NCBI GenBank assembly: GCA_024734495.1
Contig: JALMQS010000061.1
Span: forward strand, 8,164,286-8,228,285
DNA from: Forficula auricularia
Lineage: Eukaryota > Arthropoda > Insecta > Dermaptera > Forficulidae
Reading direction: 5' to 3'
Length of the DNA stretch: 64,000 nucleotides
Under the pieces are notes generated by a model. The model saw nothing but the letters and a program-made list of their open reading frames with translations. It did no database searches and was not told where the DNA came from. Positions within the stretch are counted from its first letter, which is position 1. The number at the start of each line of letters is the position of its first letter. Made by a program: the position numbers and the translations under genes. This document shows positions 25,401 through 37,300 of the stretch, one piece after another.

Positions 25401-26075
25401 AATTACTGAGATATAACTCATTTGAAATTGTCATGAACGACATTTGGAAATTTGTTCATCACCAAATGCCGGATATCTTAGTAATTATTATTTCTATCAA
25501 ATTATTTTATATTTAAGAAATGTTAAGCATTTTATTGTGAATAAAACAAGATCTTAATTTTAATATATTGTTCTCAAAGATAAAAGTTATAGGAGGAAAG
25601 CAAATTTTCATATAAAAACTATATAAAATCACATACAATTTCGAATTGTCCGTTTTAAGTCGATTGTTAGTATAGGGATTGTTAAAATTAAGCTTTCATT
25701 TTGTTCCCTATAAAACGGCCAACATTTTTGTATATGAAAAGTAATTTGATAAATCTATTAATTACTGAGATATAACTCATTTGAAATTGTCATGAACGAC
25801 ATTTGGAAATTTGTTCATCACCAAATGCCGGATATCTTAGTAATTATTATTTCTATCAAATTATTTTATATTTAAGAAATGTTAAGCATTTTATTGTGAA
25901 TAAAACAAGATCTTAATTTTAATATATTGTTCTCAAAGATAAAAGTTATAGGAGGAAAGCAAATTTTCATATAAAAACTATATAAAATCACATACAATTT
26001 CGAATTGTCCGTTTTAAGTCGATTGTTAGTATAGGGATTGTTAAAATTAAGCTTTCATTTTGTTCCCTATAAAAC
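16420..26075. repeat. Satellite array, 359-bp monomer, about 27 copies
   Basis: Successive GAGATATAACTC landmarks fall at 16762, 17121, 17480 and 17839, an exact 359-bp period. Monomers are nearly identical over long stretches and A+T-rich, with no conserved open frame. Each contains an inverted pair CATTTGG/CCAAATG around a 15-base loop. Copies near 18100-18800, 19660-19740 and 22280-22680 are rougher. The first unit (16420-16760) is the most diverged. The array runs directly into the N gap, so its true length is unknown. Confidence 0.95.
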
Positions 26076-26175
26076 NNNNNNNNNNNNNNNNNNNNNNNNN
26101 NNNNNNNNNNNNNNNNNNNNNNNNNNNNNNNNNNNNNNNNNNNNNNNNNNNNNNNNNNNNNNNNNNNNNNNNNNN
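26076..26175. other. Assembly gap of 100 N
   Basis: It starts mid-monomer in the satellite; the far side is unrelated repeat. The round size suggests an arbitrary placeholder. Confidence 0.98.
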
Positions 26176-26620
26176 AACGGCTGAAACTTATTTTGATCTA
26201 AAAAAAATTGAGCCGGAACCACATGGCATTACGGTCTGCTAAAAAGCCTAATAAGTGAACATTGAAAAAATTATATTTTTCGAGATAATAATTGTTCTGT
26301 CTGTTAGTCTGTGCGTTACTAAATTTTTATGGACGAACCAGCTCAAAAACTAATGTGAATATCGAAACCAAATTTCACACGTAGTTTTGGTCCATTCAGA
26401 TTAAGGTGCATCTCAACCCAAAATATTGGTGGGCGGGGGGGGGGGGGGGTTAAAAATAAAAAATCTAGGCCATTTGAGCGAACTCAACCAAATTTTGTAT
26501 ACATAATCAGTGGGCCCACACTAATTTAAAAATGCAAAAACTAACCACCCCAAATGGGGGGGTCAAAAAATGAAAATCTTGTGACCCTCTCTACCAAACC
26601 CAACCACAAATCCCGGTAAT
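26176..26620 (+). repeat. Fragment of the GATGTGGCCATCCACATG family
   Basis: AACGGCTGAAACTTATTTTG, CGTTACTAAATTTTTATGG and CAACCAAATTTTGTATAC match the interior of 50090-51256. A G run is at 26436-26449. Ends missing (gap on the left). Confidence 0.5.
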
Positions 26621-27879
26621 TTTGGTAATTTTCTTTTCTTAATTGTATTTCAGTTTAACCCTCCAGGTATCCGAAAATCATATTTGACACTGACATAATA
26701 TCTGGACTTATAAAGGGCCCCATATGTCAAATAGCTTAGGACCTTATCATGTCTAAATCCGGCCCTGTCCTGGTGTGGCCTTTCTGCATCTGATTGCATT
26801 GAAAAAATGCTCCTTTTTCTAATAGAATCGATATTTCTTTATCATTATTCGGCCCAGTAATACTAAATACTATAATTTTAAAAAATGTCGATATCTATAT
26901 TAGTTGGTTGTTTTATCAAAGAAAATAGGTGGAACCACTTTACGATATCATAAGCGAAAAATGCGCATTGACTCCAAGGAACTTTAAAAACAATTTAATT
27001 CAGTTTATACAATGACTACTGACTAGAATAAAATGCTCATTTTCTAAAAAAATTTCTTTTATATTTTTTTATGATACCCTTTCAAAAAATAAAAGAAAAG
27101 TGATGTCCAAAAGTAATTCACTGAAATTTTTTATACAACCAGAGTTCTGCGCTCTGGGGTTCTATTTTATTTTTGTGGGTCCCTAATAACTGTTTAAAGT
27201 AATAAAATTGGCTCAGACAAAGCTGAGGGTCCGAGTGGTGTTTTTTTCTCACCGCCAGGTTCGCTGTCATCAGTGCGTTTCACCAGTGGCAAGTAAGTTC
27301 AGCTTACCCCTTGTCGCGCTGAACTAATGAATGTCAACTTGGCGATAAATCATTTTTTTTAATATATATATTATAATAAAAGGCAGCGGGAATTCAAATC
27401 GCTCATTTGAAAATATATAGTTCATATAAAAAGGAATCTAATTAAACATACTTTTTTCAAATGACACTGTTTTTATAAGATATACTGCGCAATACTTTTG
27501 GCTGAACCGAAAATCAGATGCCCCCTCATTTTTTTTCTTCACTGGAAATACAAGAGTCCAGGGTGCTTTTTTCACTATTATTTATGTATCCAACGATTGG
27601 CTGTTCGGTTTTCAATGTGTGTTTGATTAGAAAAAATGGGAGTCAAAAACACACCCCGTCAGGACTTAACATTGGGACGTTCGGTTAATATATATTCAGT
27701 TCGGCTGACGCCAACCGAACCGTCTAAAATCCAGCCCGAAAAGGAGCTATACGAACCCAACCGAGCCGAACTGAGTATATATTAACCGAACCGGAGTCGT
27801 TTGCACATATTCGGTTCTATTACGTGGTTTGATTTATCAAAAATATTGTAAATAATATTACTAATATTATAATATTTAT
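26621..27879. other. Intergenic, old repeats only
   Basis: A pair of inverted motifs (GGTTAATATATATTCAGTTCGG near 27683 and TATATATTAACCGAACC near 27774) suggests a small relic. No coding frame has recognisable similarity. Confidence 0.4.
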
Positions 27880-28117
27880 AACGAGCTTTTCGTGCGTGCC
27901 TTCGGCACGCCCTCGAAGCTCGGCCCTCCGGGCTGGTGCCCTGGCGGGCAGCGTCTCGGTCCAAAAATTTTATTCCTCTTAAAAAACCACACTCCAAATG
28001 TATACCCGTAAACTACCGAAAATACATCGTCTCTTAAAAGTTTCGCCTCTTTAATTTTTGAGTGGCGGGGGGGGGGGGGAATAATTATGAATATATTTAA
28101 ATTTAAAATTTAAATTT

Positions 28118-28240
28118 AAATTTCATTTTTCCTTTTCAAAACAAAAATAATGAAATGATTTATGAACTGCAAAAAATTCGCAGGCTGAATCATGGAAATT
28201 ATTCAAATTTACGCGGTTCAATTAATTTAATTAATTACAA
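28118..28240 (+). repeat. Repeat shared with the tRNA-like locus at 49.4 kb
   Basis: Matches 49449-49570 nearly base for base (TTTCATTTTTCCTTTTC, TTCGCAGGCTGAATCATGG) but has no tRNA-like head here. It probably represents the body or tail of a SINE family. Confidence 0.5.
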
Positions 28241-28554
28241 AAAATATATTTAATGTTTCTTAATTTAAAATGAATTGGAGTCTTTCATTTCAAAATTCGA
28301 GTGCAAATTAAAATTATATTTCAAATTTGCCTGGTTAATGAAAATCCATTGGAGCTGTCAGTTTAAAATCCTAGCTGACAATTATATTTCAAATTTGCCT
28401 CGTTAATTAATACATATTTAATGTTTTTTAATTTAAAATCAATTGGTGTTTTTTCATTTTCATTCGAGTTCAAATGAATACAATATTATCTCGACACAAA
28501 GTCTAAATCAAAAATATCTAGTTTTAGTAAGAGAAATCAAGATAGAAATATTAA

Positions 28555-28640
28555 TGTCCCAATGGTGTAATCGCTAGAGCCAATGACCATAGTTCAAGAG
28601 TTCGTCGGTTCGATTCTAGGCAAGAGCGTAATTTTTTTAG
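28555..28640 (+). repeat. Degraded tRNA-like (SINE-like) sequence
   Basis: AATGGTGTAATCGCTAGAG resembles an A-box region, and GTCGGTTCGATTCTAGG, 45 bases on, resembles a B box. Stems are mostly broken. Probably an old SINE. Confidence 0.35.
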
Positions 28641-28720
28641 AGAAATTTCTCTAAGCGTTGTCACAAATTAATCTAGACGAATATTATATAGTATTACATT
28701 ATTATTTATCTACTGCACTT

Positions 28721-29478
28721 TTAATTAGAAACCGATAATTATATTTTTAAATCCCCGGGTCAATATTCGTTGAGTGCCTGCTCCCTGGGAGCGGTCAAAT
28801 AACTAAGATAGGGGAGGAAGGAGTTGGCAGAGTGGGGGAACCGTTTTGACAACGGAATTGACGCTTGAAATACACATAACCTTCAGCTTTGCTTTTACCT
28901 TGCTTTTACCTAATAAATGTTTAAAGTAATTGTATTACATAATGAAGAATATTATTTTTCCAATTTCTTGTTAAAAGATATATTGGTAGACCTGTACCTA
29001 ACATTGCGGCTATCCTTTGTCTGGTGCCAAGGAGGCCGATTCAGCTCGCCGCTCGCGCCGCGTCAACCCAATGACTTGTTGCCCTCGCCCTCCACCATCA
29101 TTACAATGGCGCAGCCATCGTAACTCACATCCTTCAACACATGCTGTCTTCATATTTCATTATTTTACATGTTTCGGTAGCTATATACATCTTTTTTTTA
29201 CTTAAAATGTCACCCAAAATATGATTAAATCCATAAATTAATTAATCTTCGCACATAGACCTTTCATATATAAATATTTTACGATTTTCTCTACTTAGTT
29301 GATTTTAGCAATTTGCCATTTTGAATGATTGACATAATTTTCACTAATGCTGATAGTTTTCATTTCTTAGCCTCTAAAATTCAAATCTTTGATTTTTTTC
29401 ATCATTCCTATTATAATTAGATGTGACAAATCAGAGGAAAAAAGGAACAATTAAACACCATGTTAAAACTTGCGATCA
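28721..29478. other. No recognised gene
   Basis: A short GC-richer patch near 29030-29110 (CTCGCCGCTCGCGCCG) opens two frames of under 70 codons without recognisable similarity. The rest is A+T-rich. Confidence 0.35.
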
Positions 29479-29518
29479 ATTGCAACGTTTCGCCAATTTA
29501 TTGTGGCTTCATCAGGCT
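29479..29518 (-). ncRNA. Hammerhead ribozyme motif of a different Penelope-type family
   Basis: Minus strand: CTGATGA, stem II GCCA/TGGC around an eight-base loop, GAA, ACGT palindromic stem III, then T as the cleavage base. Two stem I pairs (GC with GC) are visible. No partner arm was found beside it. Confidence 0.6.
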
Positions 29519-29668
29519 CTATACAAAAAATGAATCATTCACAATCATCACAATCAACCCAGACATAATATAATATAATTACCTTGATCAAATTTTCAGA
29601 ACACTTTGTCATTTAATTCTTTTCTTATTAGAATATATATATATATAACACTATGAATACCTCTTATT

Positions 29669-29875
29669 GAAGGAGACAATAAAGTGTCTTCTGCCTCAAT
29701 TATACATTTTATTTATTTATATCGAAACTAGTCTCTAATTTTATTTATTTATAACGAAACTAGTCTCGTTATAAATAAATAAAATTTATAATTCCAGCAG
29801 AAGACACACTCTTTTGTCTGTCTCCTTCACTATATAAAAATTCTGCTACCCTCGGCAAAAAAACTTTCAATTTAA
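29669..29875. mobile_element. Deleted copy of the hammerhead mini-element family
   Basis: It begins with the family start (AAGGAGACAATAAAG) and ends with CTCGGCAAAAAAAC. The centre is collapsed to repeated AACGAAACTAGTCTC pieces. Flanks ACCTCTTATTG and ACCCTTATTG look like a diverged duplication. No hammerhead core survives. Confidence 0.55.
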
Positions 29876-29929
29876 CACCCTTATTGTTATTCTTATATTA
29901 TTAAACGAGCAATTCTTGTATATATATAG

Positions 29930-30692
29930 AATCGGTTTCTCGAAAACGGTTTTAACGATTTGGATGAAATTCACGGGTTAGGAGGGTTTTGGGTTAACAA
30001 TTCGATCTGTCACGGTCTCATCTTCGGCTAAATTGTTTTTGATGGGTTTTTTTGTTAATTGAAATAATTATTCACAGGTGGTTGTCTCGATAAAAATGTA
30101 TATTTACATTTTTATTCAATTTTCTTTTTATAATAATTGGTTTTTTAATTTTAAAACCCACAAAAAGATCATTACATATTTATTACAAGTTAGGCAATTT
30201 AATTGATTGGATTGATGATGAATTGGCAGGAGAGGAAAATCGGAAAAGAGGTTTTTTTAGTTAGTTTTTTTCTCTTATTAAAAACAAGGACCAAAAAGAT
30301 GATCAAGGACAGTCGATGGTGGGGAAGTAATCTCCGAAGACGAAGCTCAAATACAATTATACATTAATTCATGTAAAATAATTGGTTCAATAAAATTAAA
30401 AAAATTTATTGATTAAAAATCGAGCTTTAAATTCCACAAACATATTATTCCATATTAGAATTTGTCAAATTAATTGATTAACTCGAAAATTGTTATTTAA
30501 TTAAAAAAATTATTATATGGTATTTATTTATATACCTATACATATATAAACATAATATGTGGGCCACTACAGAGTGTTGAAATGCAAAAATCCGGTTTTG
30601 GGAACCGGGGCGAGTGTGGGGGTTCGAAGGGATTAATATATAGCTATTAACTGAAGCAAAAAGTTACCGAGCATCGCTCGGTGGCCAGGTAC
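29930..30692 (+). mobile_element. Helitron-like copy, best preserved
   Basis: TCTCGAAAACGGTTTTAACG near the 5' end, GATGAGACC-type and GTGGTTGTCTCGATAAAAATG segments, a G-rich stretch, then ACTGAAGC and hairpin ACCGAGC/GCTCGGT near 30670. Non-coding. Confidence 0.45.
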
Positions 30693-30706
30693 TCTGTATT
30701 AATATG

Positions 30707-30945
30707 AAGTTTATAATAGGAAAATAAGGACAAGTTTTTATGTGTGACTTTTTTTATTTATCAGCCAACGTTTCATCAGACTGTGCCGACTTCGTTTCAG
30801 GGCTTCTACAATTATAACTTGTAACTTGATATTAATAATGTTCTTATAATTGTAGAAGCCCTAGAAGCAGTCGACGAAACGTTTGCTGATAAATAAAAAA
30901 GTCACTACATAAAAAATTAGTCCTTATGCGCTGCGGTATAAACTT
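30707..30945. mobile_element. Palindromic Penelope-type remnant with two broken hammerheads
   Basis: Inverted arms (start AAGTTTATAATAGG, end mirrored as TATAAACTT) carry degenerate hammerheads at about 30761-30810 (minus) and 30848-30890 (plus). Both keep GAAACGTT but have lost the CTGANGA core. The single arm at 39600-39790 is a better-preserved relative. Confidence 0.55.
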
Positions 30946-30957
30946 TAAAATTCCTAT

Positions 30958-31139
30958 AATAATAAAACTTGAGCAAGATGCGAGAGGTAGGAACTTTCAC
31001 AAAAAAAAGAATAAAACAAAATTGAGTTTTGAATTCGATATATTTTCGTCTTTGTGAAACCTACCTCGCATCTTGCTCAAGTTTTATTATTATATTAAAA
31101 TGTTTCACCTAGAACCAGCACCAAACTCCTTAAAAGTTA
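30958..31139. mobile_element. Coding-less palindromic derivative of the 3.4-kb Penelope family (182 bp)
   Basis: Two inverted arms match the outer ends of the 3443-6810 element (GCGAGGTAGG, GAATTCGATATAT). The one-sided tail ending CTCCTTAAAA follows on the right. Flanks are 14-bp direct repeats TTTAAAATTCCTAT at 30944-30957 and 31140-31153. The hammerhead core has been lost by internal deletion; only the stem III side remains. Confidence 0.7.
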
Positions 31140-31334
31140 TTTAAAATTCCTATTATATTTTAATGTATTAATTATCATGAATCTATTCATTTATCAGTAA
31201 TCAGTTATAATAGTATTTTATCATATTTAGTGTTAAAATTTCCTTAATGTCAAATAGTTCATTAATTAATCATTCACCAAATTTGAACCTTATATATAAT
31301 CTAATTCTTATCAAACTAAACATTTCTTTTACAG

Positions 31335-31377
31335 ATTTTGTAAATGAAATCTTGAAACATAAAATACTTCAACCGCC
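31335..31377 (+). other. GTF2H1: GTF2H1 5' untranslated end of first coding exon, preceded by an acceptor
   Basis: A T-rich tract ending in ACAG at 31331-31334 precedes the start codon by 43 bases, so the ATG at 31378 probably sits in the second transcribed exon with a non-coding exon further upstream. The first ATG in the conserved frame is used and its context (CCGCC before ATG) is favourable. I could not identify the upstream non-coding exon or promoter. Confidence 0.5.
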
Positions 31378-34300
31378 ATGACGACATCGTCTGAAGATGT
31401 ACTTCTGCAAGTTGCTGAGGTGCGGTTTAAAAAAGGAGATGGCACCCTTTATGTAATGAACGAACGTATTGCTTGGATGATGGACCATAGGGACACAGTT
31501 TCTGTCAGCCACCGTTATGCGGATATTAAAAGTAATTTGATCATTTTTTGAACTTTCTAAACTAGTGATGTTACGAATGTCATATTTTCGACATTCGCGA
31601 TATGTTCGGAAAATAATTATATTAATACAGTACGTACATTACTAACAGCAGACAATGTAGAATGTTGCAGATCATATTCTATAATCTTATCATATCTTAT
31701 TATATTAAATGAGCAATTTATATATGTATATATTATATAAATTTATTACAATGTTCACCTGTCTGATTCTTTGGGGAATCGAAACAGATGAATTTTGTTC
31801 GAATATTCAACTAATAAATTTTTTTTTTAGCAAAAATTTTCTCTGGAGGAGCGGACTGGTAGAAATTTTAATTGAAAGTAATGGAAGGCAGCCCAGAGGT
31901 AGTGAGGAAAGAAAAAAATTAACACATATAAAATAAGGTGTAATTTATTGGAATCCTTCCTCCTTTCCTTTCAAACCGACGTTTCGGAGGATTTTCCCTC
32001 CTTCTTCAGGGTTTCAAAGGGTCAATGAATGAAACAAATAAAATGTTTCCTTCTTCTCTCCACAGTAGTGTTCAAAAACTTTCTTCATTTGTAACAAAAG
32101 GCATAGAAAGACAAAAATTTTTTTCCTTCTTCTATCTAATTAAGAAGAAGGAAAAAAATTTTTTTGTCTTTCTATGCCTTTTGTTACAAATGAAGAAAGT
32201 TTTTGAACACTACTGTGGAGAGAAGAAGGAAACATTTTATTTGTTTCATTCATTGACCCTTTAACCCTGAAAGAAGGACGTCGGTTTGGAAAGAGGAAGG
32301 ATTCCAATTACACCTTATTTTGTATGTGTTAATTTTTCTTTCCTCGCTACCGGAGCTGCGCTCCAATACTCAAATTTTTTGTCTGATTGAAAACGAGAGA
32401 GTCTTCTGTTTTTTAAATAAAATAATTTTAGACATTATATATTTTTCAAAATTTTCAATGTATAAATCTTAATTTGTAACTAATTTGAAATATTTGTGAT
32501 AGACTGATGATGAAGGCAATGCCTTCGAAACTATAGTCTCTAGAAATAATTAAAAAATTATTTTATTTAAGAAACAGAAGATCTCTCTCATTTTATTTTT
32601 TAACCTAAAATAAAAACAATTCTGTTACCATCGACAGTGAAATCTTTTATTCAACTAATAATAAATTTTTATTTTGAATGTTTAGTGATTAACGTTAAAT
32701 GAACGCGAAAGTTAAAACTTTTTATCAGGTCACTGTCCTATTTTGGTGCAATTGGGACCCTATTCGTTTTGATACGGAACCAAGAGTTGAAAAAGAATGG
32801 AAATGGCATTTGCGGGCTTAACGCAGAGGATGCCGGATCGTGCCCGGCTGGTTCCTATCTTTTTTCAACTCTTGGTTCAGTATCAAAACGAATAGGGTCC
32901 CAATTGCACCAAGACGGGGCGGTGACCTGTTAAAAATTTTAGCTTTCGCGTTCATCTAACGTTAACATATATTTATATATAATTCGATCTATCACTGTCT
33001 CGTCTTCGGCTAAGTTATATTTGATGGGTTTTTTGTTAATTGAAATAATTATTCACCGGTGGTTGTTTGAATAAAAATTTATAATTACGTTTTATTCAAT
33101 TTCCTTGAATTGAATTGAGTTTTTAATTTTAAATCTCACAAACCGATCAAAATTTGCCAATTTAATTGAACAAAGATATTTTTCTATTTTCTATAAAATA
33201 ATTTAATAGAATATCAATTTCATTCTCTTAAAAAATCCGACAATTCGAAGGATCGTGCCACCTTCTTCAGGATTTAAAAGGGTCAACGAAAGAACCTCCG
33301 TGTATATTAATATATTATTTTTAATTGCAATTACATTCAAAACTTATGTGCCCAGTGATATGTCTTGATGATGGCCAGAGCGAGTGTAAACGTTGGCAAA
33401 AATATAAATTAATTTTATTTTGGCTTCGAATAAAAATCGACCTTTTTACCTGAATTTAAAATTAAAAATAATATTAATATATTGCTTTTAACTGAAGCAA
33501 AAAATTACCGAGCATCGCTCGGTTTTCAAGTATTTATTATTATATTCGTACTTAACATAGAATACAATAGTTTTGTTTAATAGTCAAATTTTAAAAGAGG
33601 CAAATTATATTATTTAATAAAGAGCAATTTAGCAGCCTTTTCGCCCATGAAGCGATTTCTGATTGGCTCATATACCATATAAGGCCGGCTGCGCTAAATA
33701 ATTGCTCACTCGGAACGATGGCTGGTGGAGCGCTGAGATACTTGCTAGCAAGATCTGACTTAAATTTAGTTTTTCACCAGTCCATAGGGTTTTCATCGAT
33801 AGATGCTCGTTTTTTGAGATATGCCTTCAATTAAGCTTAAATTTCACGTTCCTGTGTGTCCCTATTATCCCCAGATTCTAAATCGAAGCCTTCGTCTTCC
33901 CTTGAGGAGTCTAGGATTCCTACTAGATTGAATATGAGTAGGGTTTGGATTTTGCATATAATGCATGTTTTTTTCCTTGATTGCTATCCTTCTAATCTTT
34001 TGTATCTGGGCGTTTTAGGGTATCAGGACCCACCCAGAGAAATCTTATTTTGCATATAAATTCATATTTTAGAGTTTAAGTGCATATTTTGCATATTTAG
34101 CGATTTAAGCTATATTTTGCATATTTGTGTGATTTTTGTCCCTCGTTTGTTGGCAAATCAGAAAAATAATTGAAGAAAATTTTAGAGACAGAGAGGGTAG
34201 GCCACAGGTTTCAAACCTTTTTTGACCCCCCACCCCCACCCCCTCTCACTGTCAAACAAATCGAGAAAATTTAAGGAAATAATTAAAATATATTTAAATT

Positions 34301-37300
34301 AAAATAATATTTTTTATGAAAATTATTCTAAAAAAATAAATATTAAATTTCTTTTAAAAATAAACTTTGAAAACATTAATTTTATATTAAATAATTTGCA
34401 GTTTTTTCTTAAAATTTTCTTAAATTTTTAAAGAGAAATAAATCACGCAGTTGTTCTATTATGCTAAAAAATATAAAAAACCCCGAATTTCCTTAAATTT
34501 ACCCTTAAATACCTTCCCGTGGTGTCTTGTGATGTGGAAAGATCATTTTCCAAGTTAAAATTAACTTTAACAGACAATAAATGTAGATTTAATGTAAGCA
34601 GCTTGGAAATGTGTTTGATTATATAGAGCAATAAATTTTAAAATAAATTTATTGACTATTTCTTCTTTTACCCGTTCCTTGAGTCGGTTTAAAGCTATCA
34701 AGCACTAGATATTATGGGTTTATAATGCATATTTTAAGTGTATATTTCGCCCTTTTTAAATGCATATCGATCCGAACCCTAATTATGAGACTTTTAGCAG
34801 AACAATCAGCACTTGTTGAAGGCTCATTACAGTTACATACAGTGACTTGCACACGCATTCGTAACATCCCTATTCTAAATATTATTTAATTTTCATTAAT
34901 AAGTTGAATTTATTTATTTAATTTATAGTGCAAAGATATCACCAGAAGGCAAACCTAAGATTCAGCTCCAGGTGGTTCTTCATAATGGTACTACGTCAAC
35001 TTTCCATTTCGTAAATCAAGGAGGGCTTCAAGCTCAAATCCGAGACCGAGATCAAGTTAAAGAACACTTAGTTCAACTTTTACACAAATTTAAAAGAGAA
35101 GTTAATAAAGAACTTGAGGAAAAAAATAGGTAATTATTTTTTAAATTATAACAAAAAATATTATTAAATTTAAATCAACCAGTTGTCTTAGAATTAAATA
35201 TTTTATAAAATTTATATATTTGCTATAATAGTTTATAAGCAAATAATATATAAACTACCGAATCACATAAATCATCCTTGAGATTTTTAATAATCTTTTA
35301 AAAATAAATTTATTTTCATTATTTTAAAGAAAATCACGAGAGAGATTCGAGATTCTCGTCAACTACTGAATCCAGGAGTCTTGTTAGGAATGATTTTTTT
35401 ATTATTTTATTTTATTTATTTATTTTAAATCAGTAGACGGACAAAAGTGTCCTTATACATAACAATACAAGTACAAAATAAATTTACAAAAATATAAGGT
35501 GATACATTCATTTGGTTAATGTCCATTCTTTATTTAAATAAAATTAATAAATTAATAGGTATTTTGGACAAATTTTATATTTTATTAATTTTTGCACAAC
35601 GTTTTTTTTTTTAAATTGTTTTCTCGATGTTCTCACTATTTTATGTACGTTTAATTTGTTAATTGATTGAGCACTTGATAAAGTCCGGAAACGGACGAAA
35701 CGTTGTGCAAAAAATTAATAAAATATAAAATTTGTCCAAAATACCTATTAATTTATTAATTTTATATAAAGGTGATACGTTACTCATAATATAAACATAC
35801 AAGAAATACAAAAATATAAGGTAATACATTACTCATAATATAAACATACACAAATTTCGAAAATATAAGATGACACACCAATCACAATACAAACACGCAC
35901 AAGATCCATTATATATCAGAAGTAATAAAACTTGAACAAGATGCGAGGTAGGTTTCACAAAAAAAGAAATAAGACAAAATTGAGTTTTGAATTCGATATA
36001 TTTCAGAGATTGACTCAATTTATTGTGAAACCTACCTCGCATCTTACTCAAGTTTGTATTACTATATTAAAATGTTTCACCTAGAACGAACACCTATCTC
36101 CTTAAAAGTTATATATCAGAAGGGTTATATTCATCCACTCGGCCTTTTGCCACACCAGTTTAATTCCCGATATGGTGAATACAACTCTTCAATCAAATAA
36201 TAAAAATAACCGCTAACCCCTCGGAATCAGCAGTTAACATTTCTCGTTTTTCTTTTCTTTTTTAGAAATCTTAACTGTGTTACTATCAGCAATTGAATTT
36301 TAATATTTCATTGTTAATTTGTCAAACGAATATTTTGAATAAAGGTCGATTCACACTATACGTTACGTCAACGTGCCGTCAAAATATTCTATGTGTTTTA
36401 AATGGTACTATTCAGACTGACCGTCAACGTCACGGAACATTGAGGTATCTCGAAAAGAATAGTTTAACGTGACGGTGCCTGTTAGGACTTGTCCTTTCCT
36501 GATCCGTTAGAATAGTGTGAATGTAGAATCGGAACGTCTCAGTCAACTTTAGCTTGTCGATCTAGGTACATACCAGGGATGTTGCGAATATTCGCATCCC
36601 CAAATGCAGAGCTTCCGCATAGATTTGGACATCTGCATCTGTATCCGCAATAATCAATGCGGATGTTCATGCGGATGCGAATGTAATACAAGTTGCGACA
36701 AGAAAGAAATTGGGCGGGACTAAAAAAAGAGTCAATGTGGATGAAAATCCTCTTAAATGGTGGAGTGTTCATCGAGAGGAATTTAAGATATTATCACCGA
36801 TAGCACGAAGATTTTTATCCACTCCACCAGGCAGTGTTCCTAGCGAACAATTATTTAGTAGCGCGGGCTTAATTTACGAAACTCTGCGTAACCATCTTGA
36901 ATCAGAAAAGGCGGCAATATTACTCTTTATTAAGTATAACGCTCCTAATTTTAACTTCACTTACTAATATGAAAATTAATATAGTAAGTGAAGTTAAAAA
37001 ATTAATGAGACCATTATACTTAATACTAATTTTCATTAATAAAAATGGTAATAATTACTTTATCAGAAAATCATAAGATGGTGTCATCTATTAAATCCGA
37101 TGGAATGGAATATTTTTAATTATATGTCAGAGGGGTTGTTTTTCACCCCTCGGGAATCGAACCCGAGTGCCAGTAACAGCAATCCGGGTCATCTGGCTCA
37201 CCTGCGGGATACGAACCTCTCTGACATATGCAAACGCGTAAAATATTTTACTCAAAGATTGTTATCTTAATTTGTAAAATTTTTCGCGATTAATTAGGAA

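Larger units (their letters stand above)
27880..28720. repeat. Second copy of the GC-hairpin repeat
   Basis: Same order as 11800-12640: GC hairpin block, TTAAAAGTTTCGCCTC, G run (about 28066-28079), ATATTTAATGTTTCTTAATT, ending near CAAATTAATCTAGACGAATAT. It contains the 28118-28240 repeat as extra sequence. Confidence 0.5.
31826..32648. mobile_element. Two adjacent Penelope-type fold-back remnants in GTF2H1 intron 1
   Basis: The first is a palindrome centred near 32140, arms about 31870-32138 and 32142-32380, with the tail on the left. The second is a shorter piece (about 32385-32648) ending in a CATCGACAGTGAAATC tail. TCAACTAATAA occurs on both outer sides (about 31808 and 32648), suggesting one composite insertion. 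The left arm has an intact hammerhead; the right arm lost stem II. Confidence 0.55.
31563..34872. mobile_element. hAT-like element filling GTF2H1 intron 1
   Basis: Ends TAGTGATGTTACGAATG and CATTCGTAACATCCCTA are inverted copies, flanked by TTCTAAAC (31555-31562) and TTCTAAAT (34873-34880), an 8-bp duplication with one change. Its 3.3 kb is mostly later insertions: Penelope-type palindromes, a Helitron-like copy and a second hAT (33939-34781). Confidence 0.7.

Noticed and set aside
16420..26075. CRISPR-like array
   Set aside because: Repeats are contiguous 359-bp monomers without unique spacers, in a eukaryotic context.
36710..36967. Alternative exon of GTF2H1
   Set aside because: The product is a hAT dimerisation domain and lies between clear hAT ends with an 8-bp duplication.
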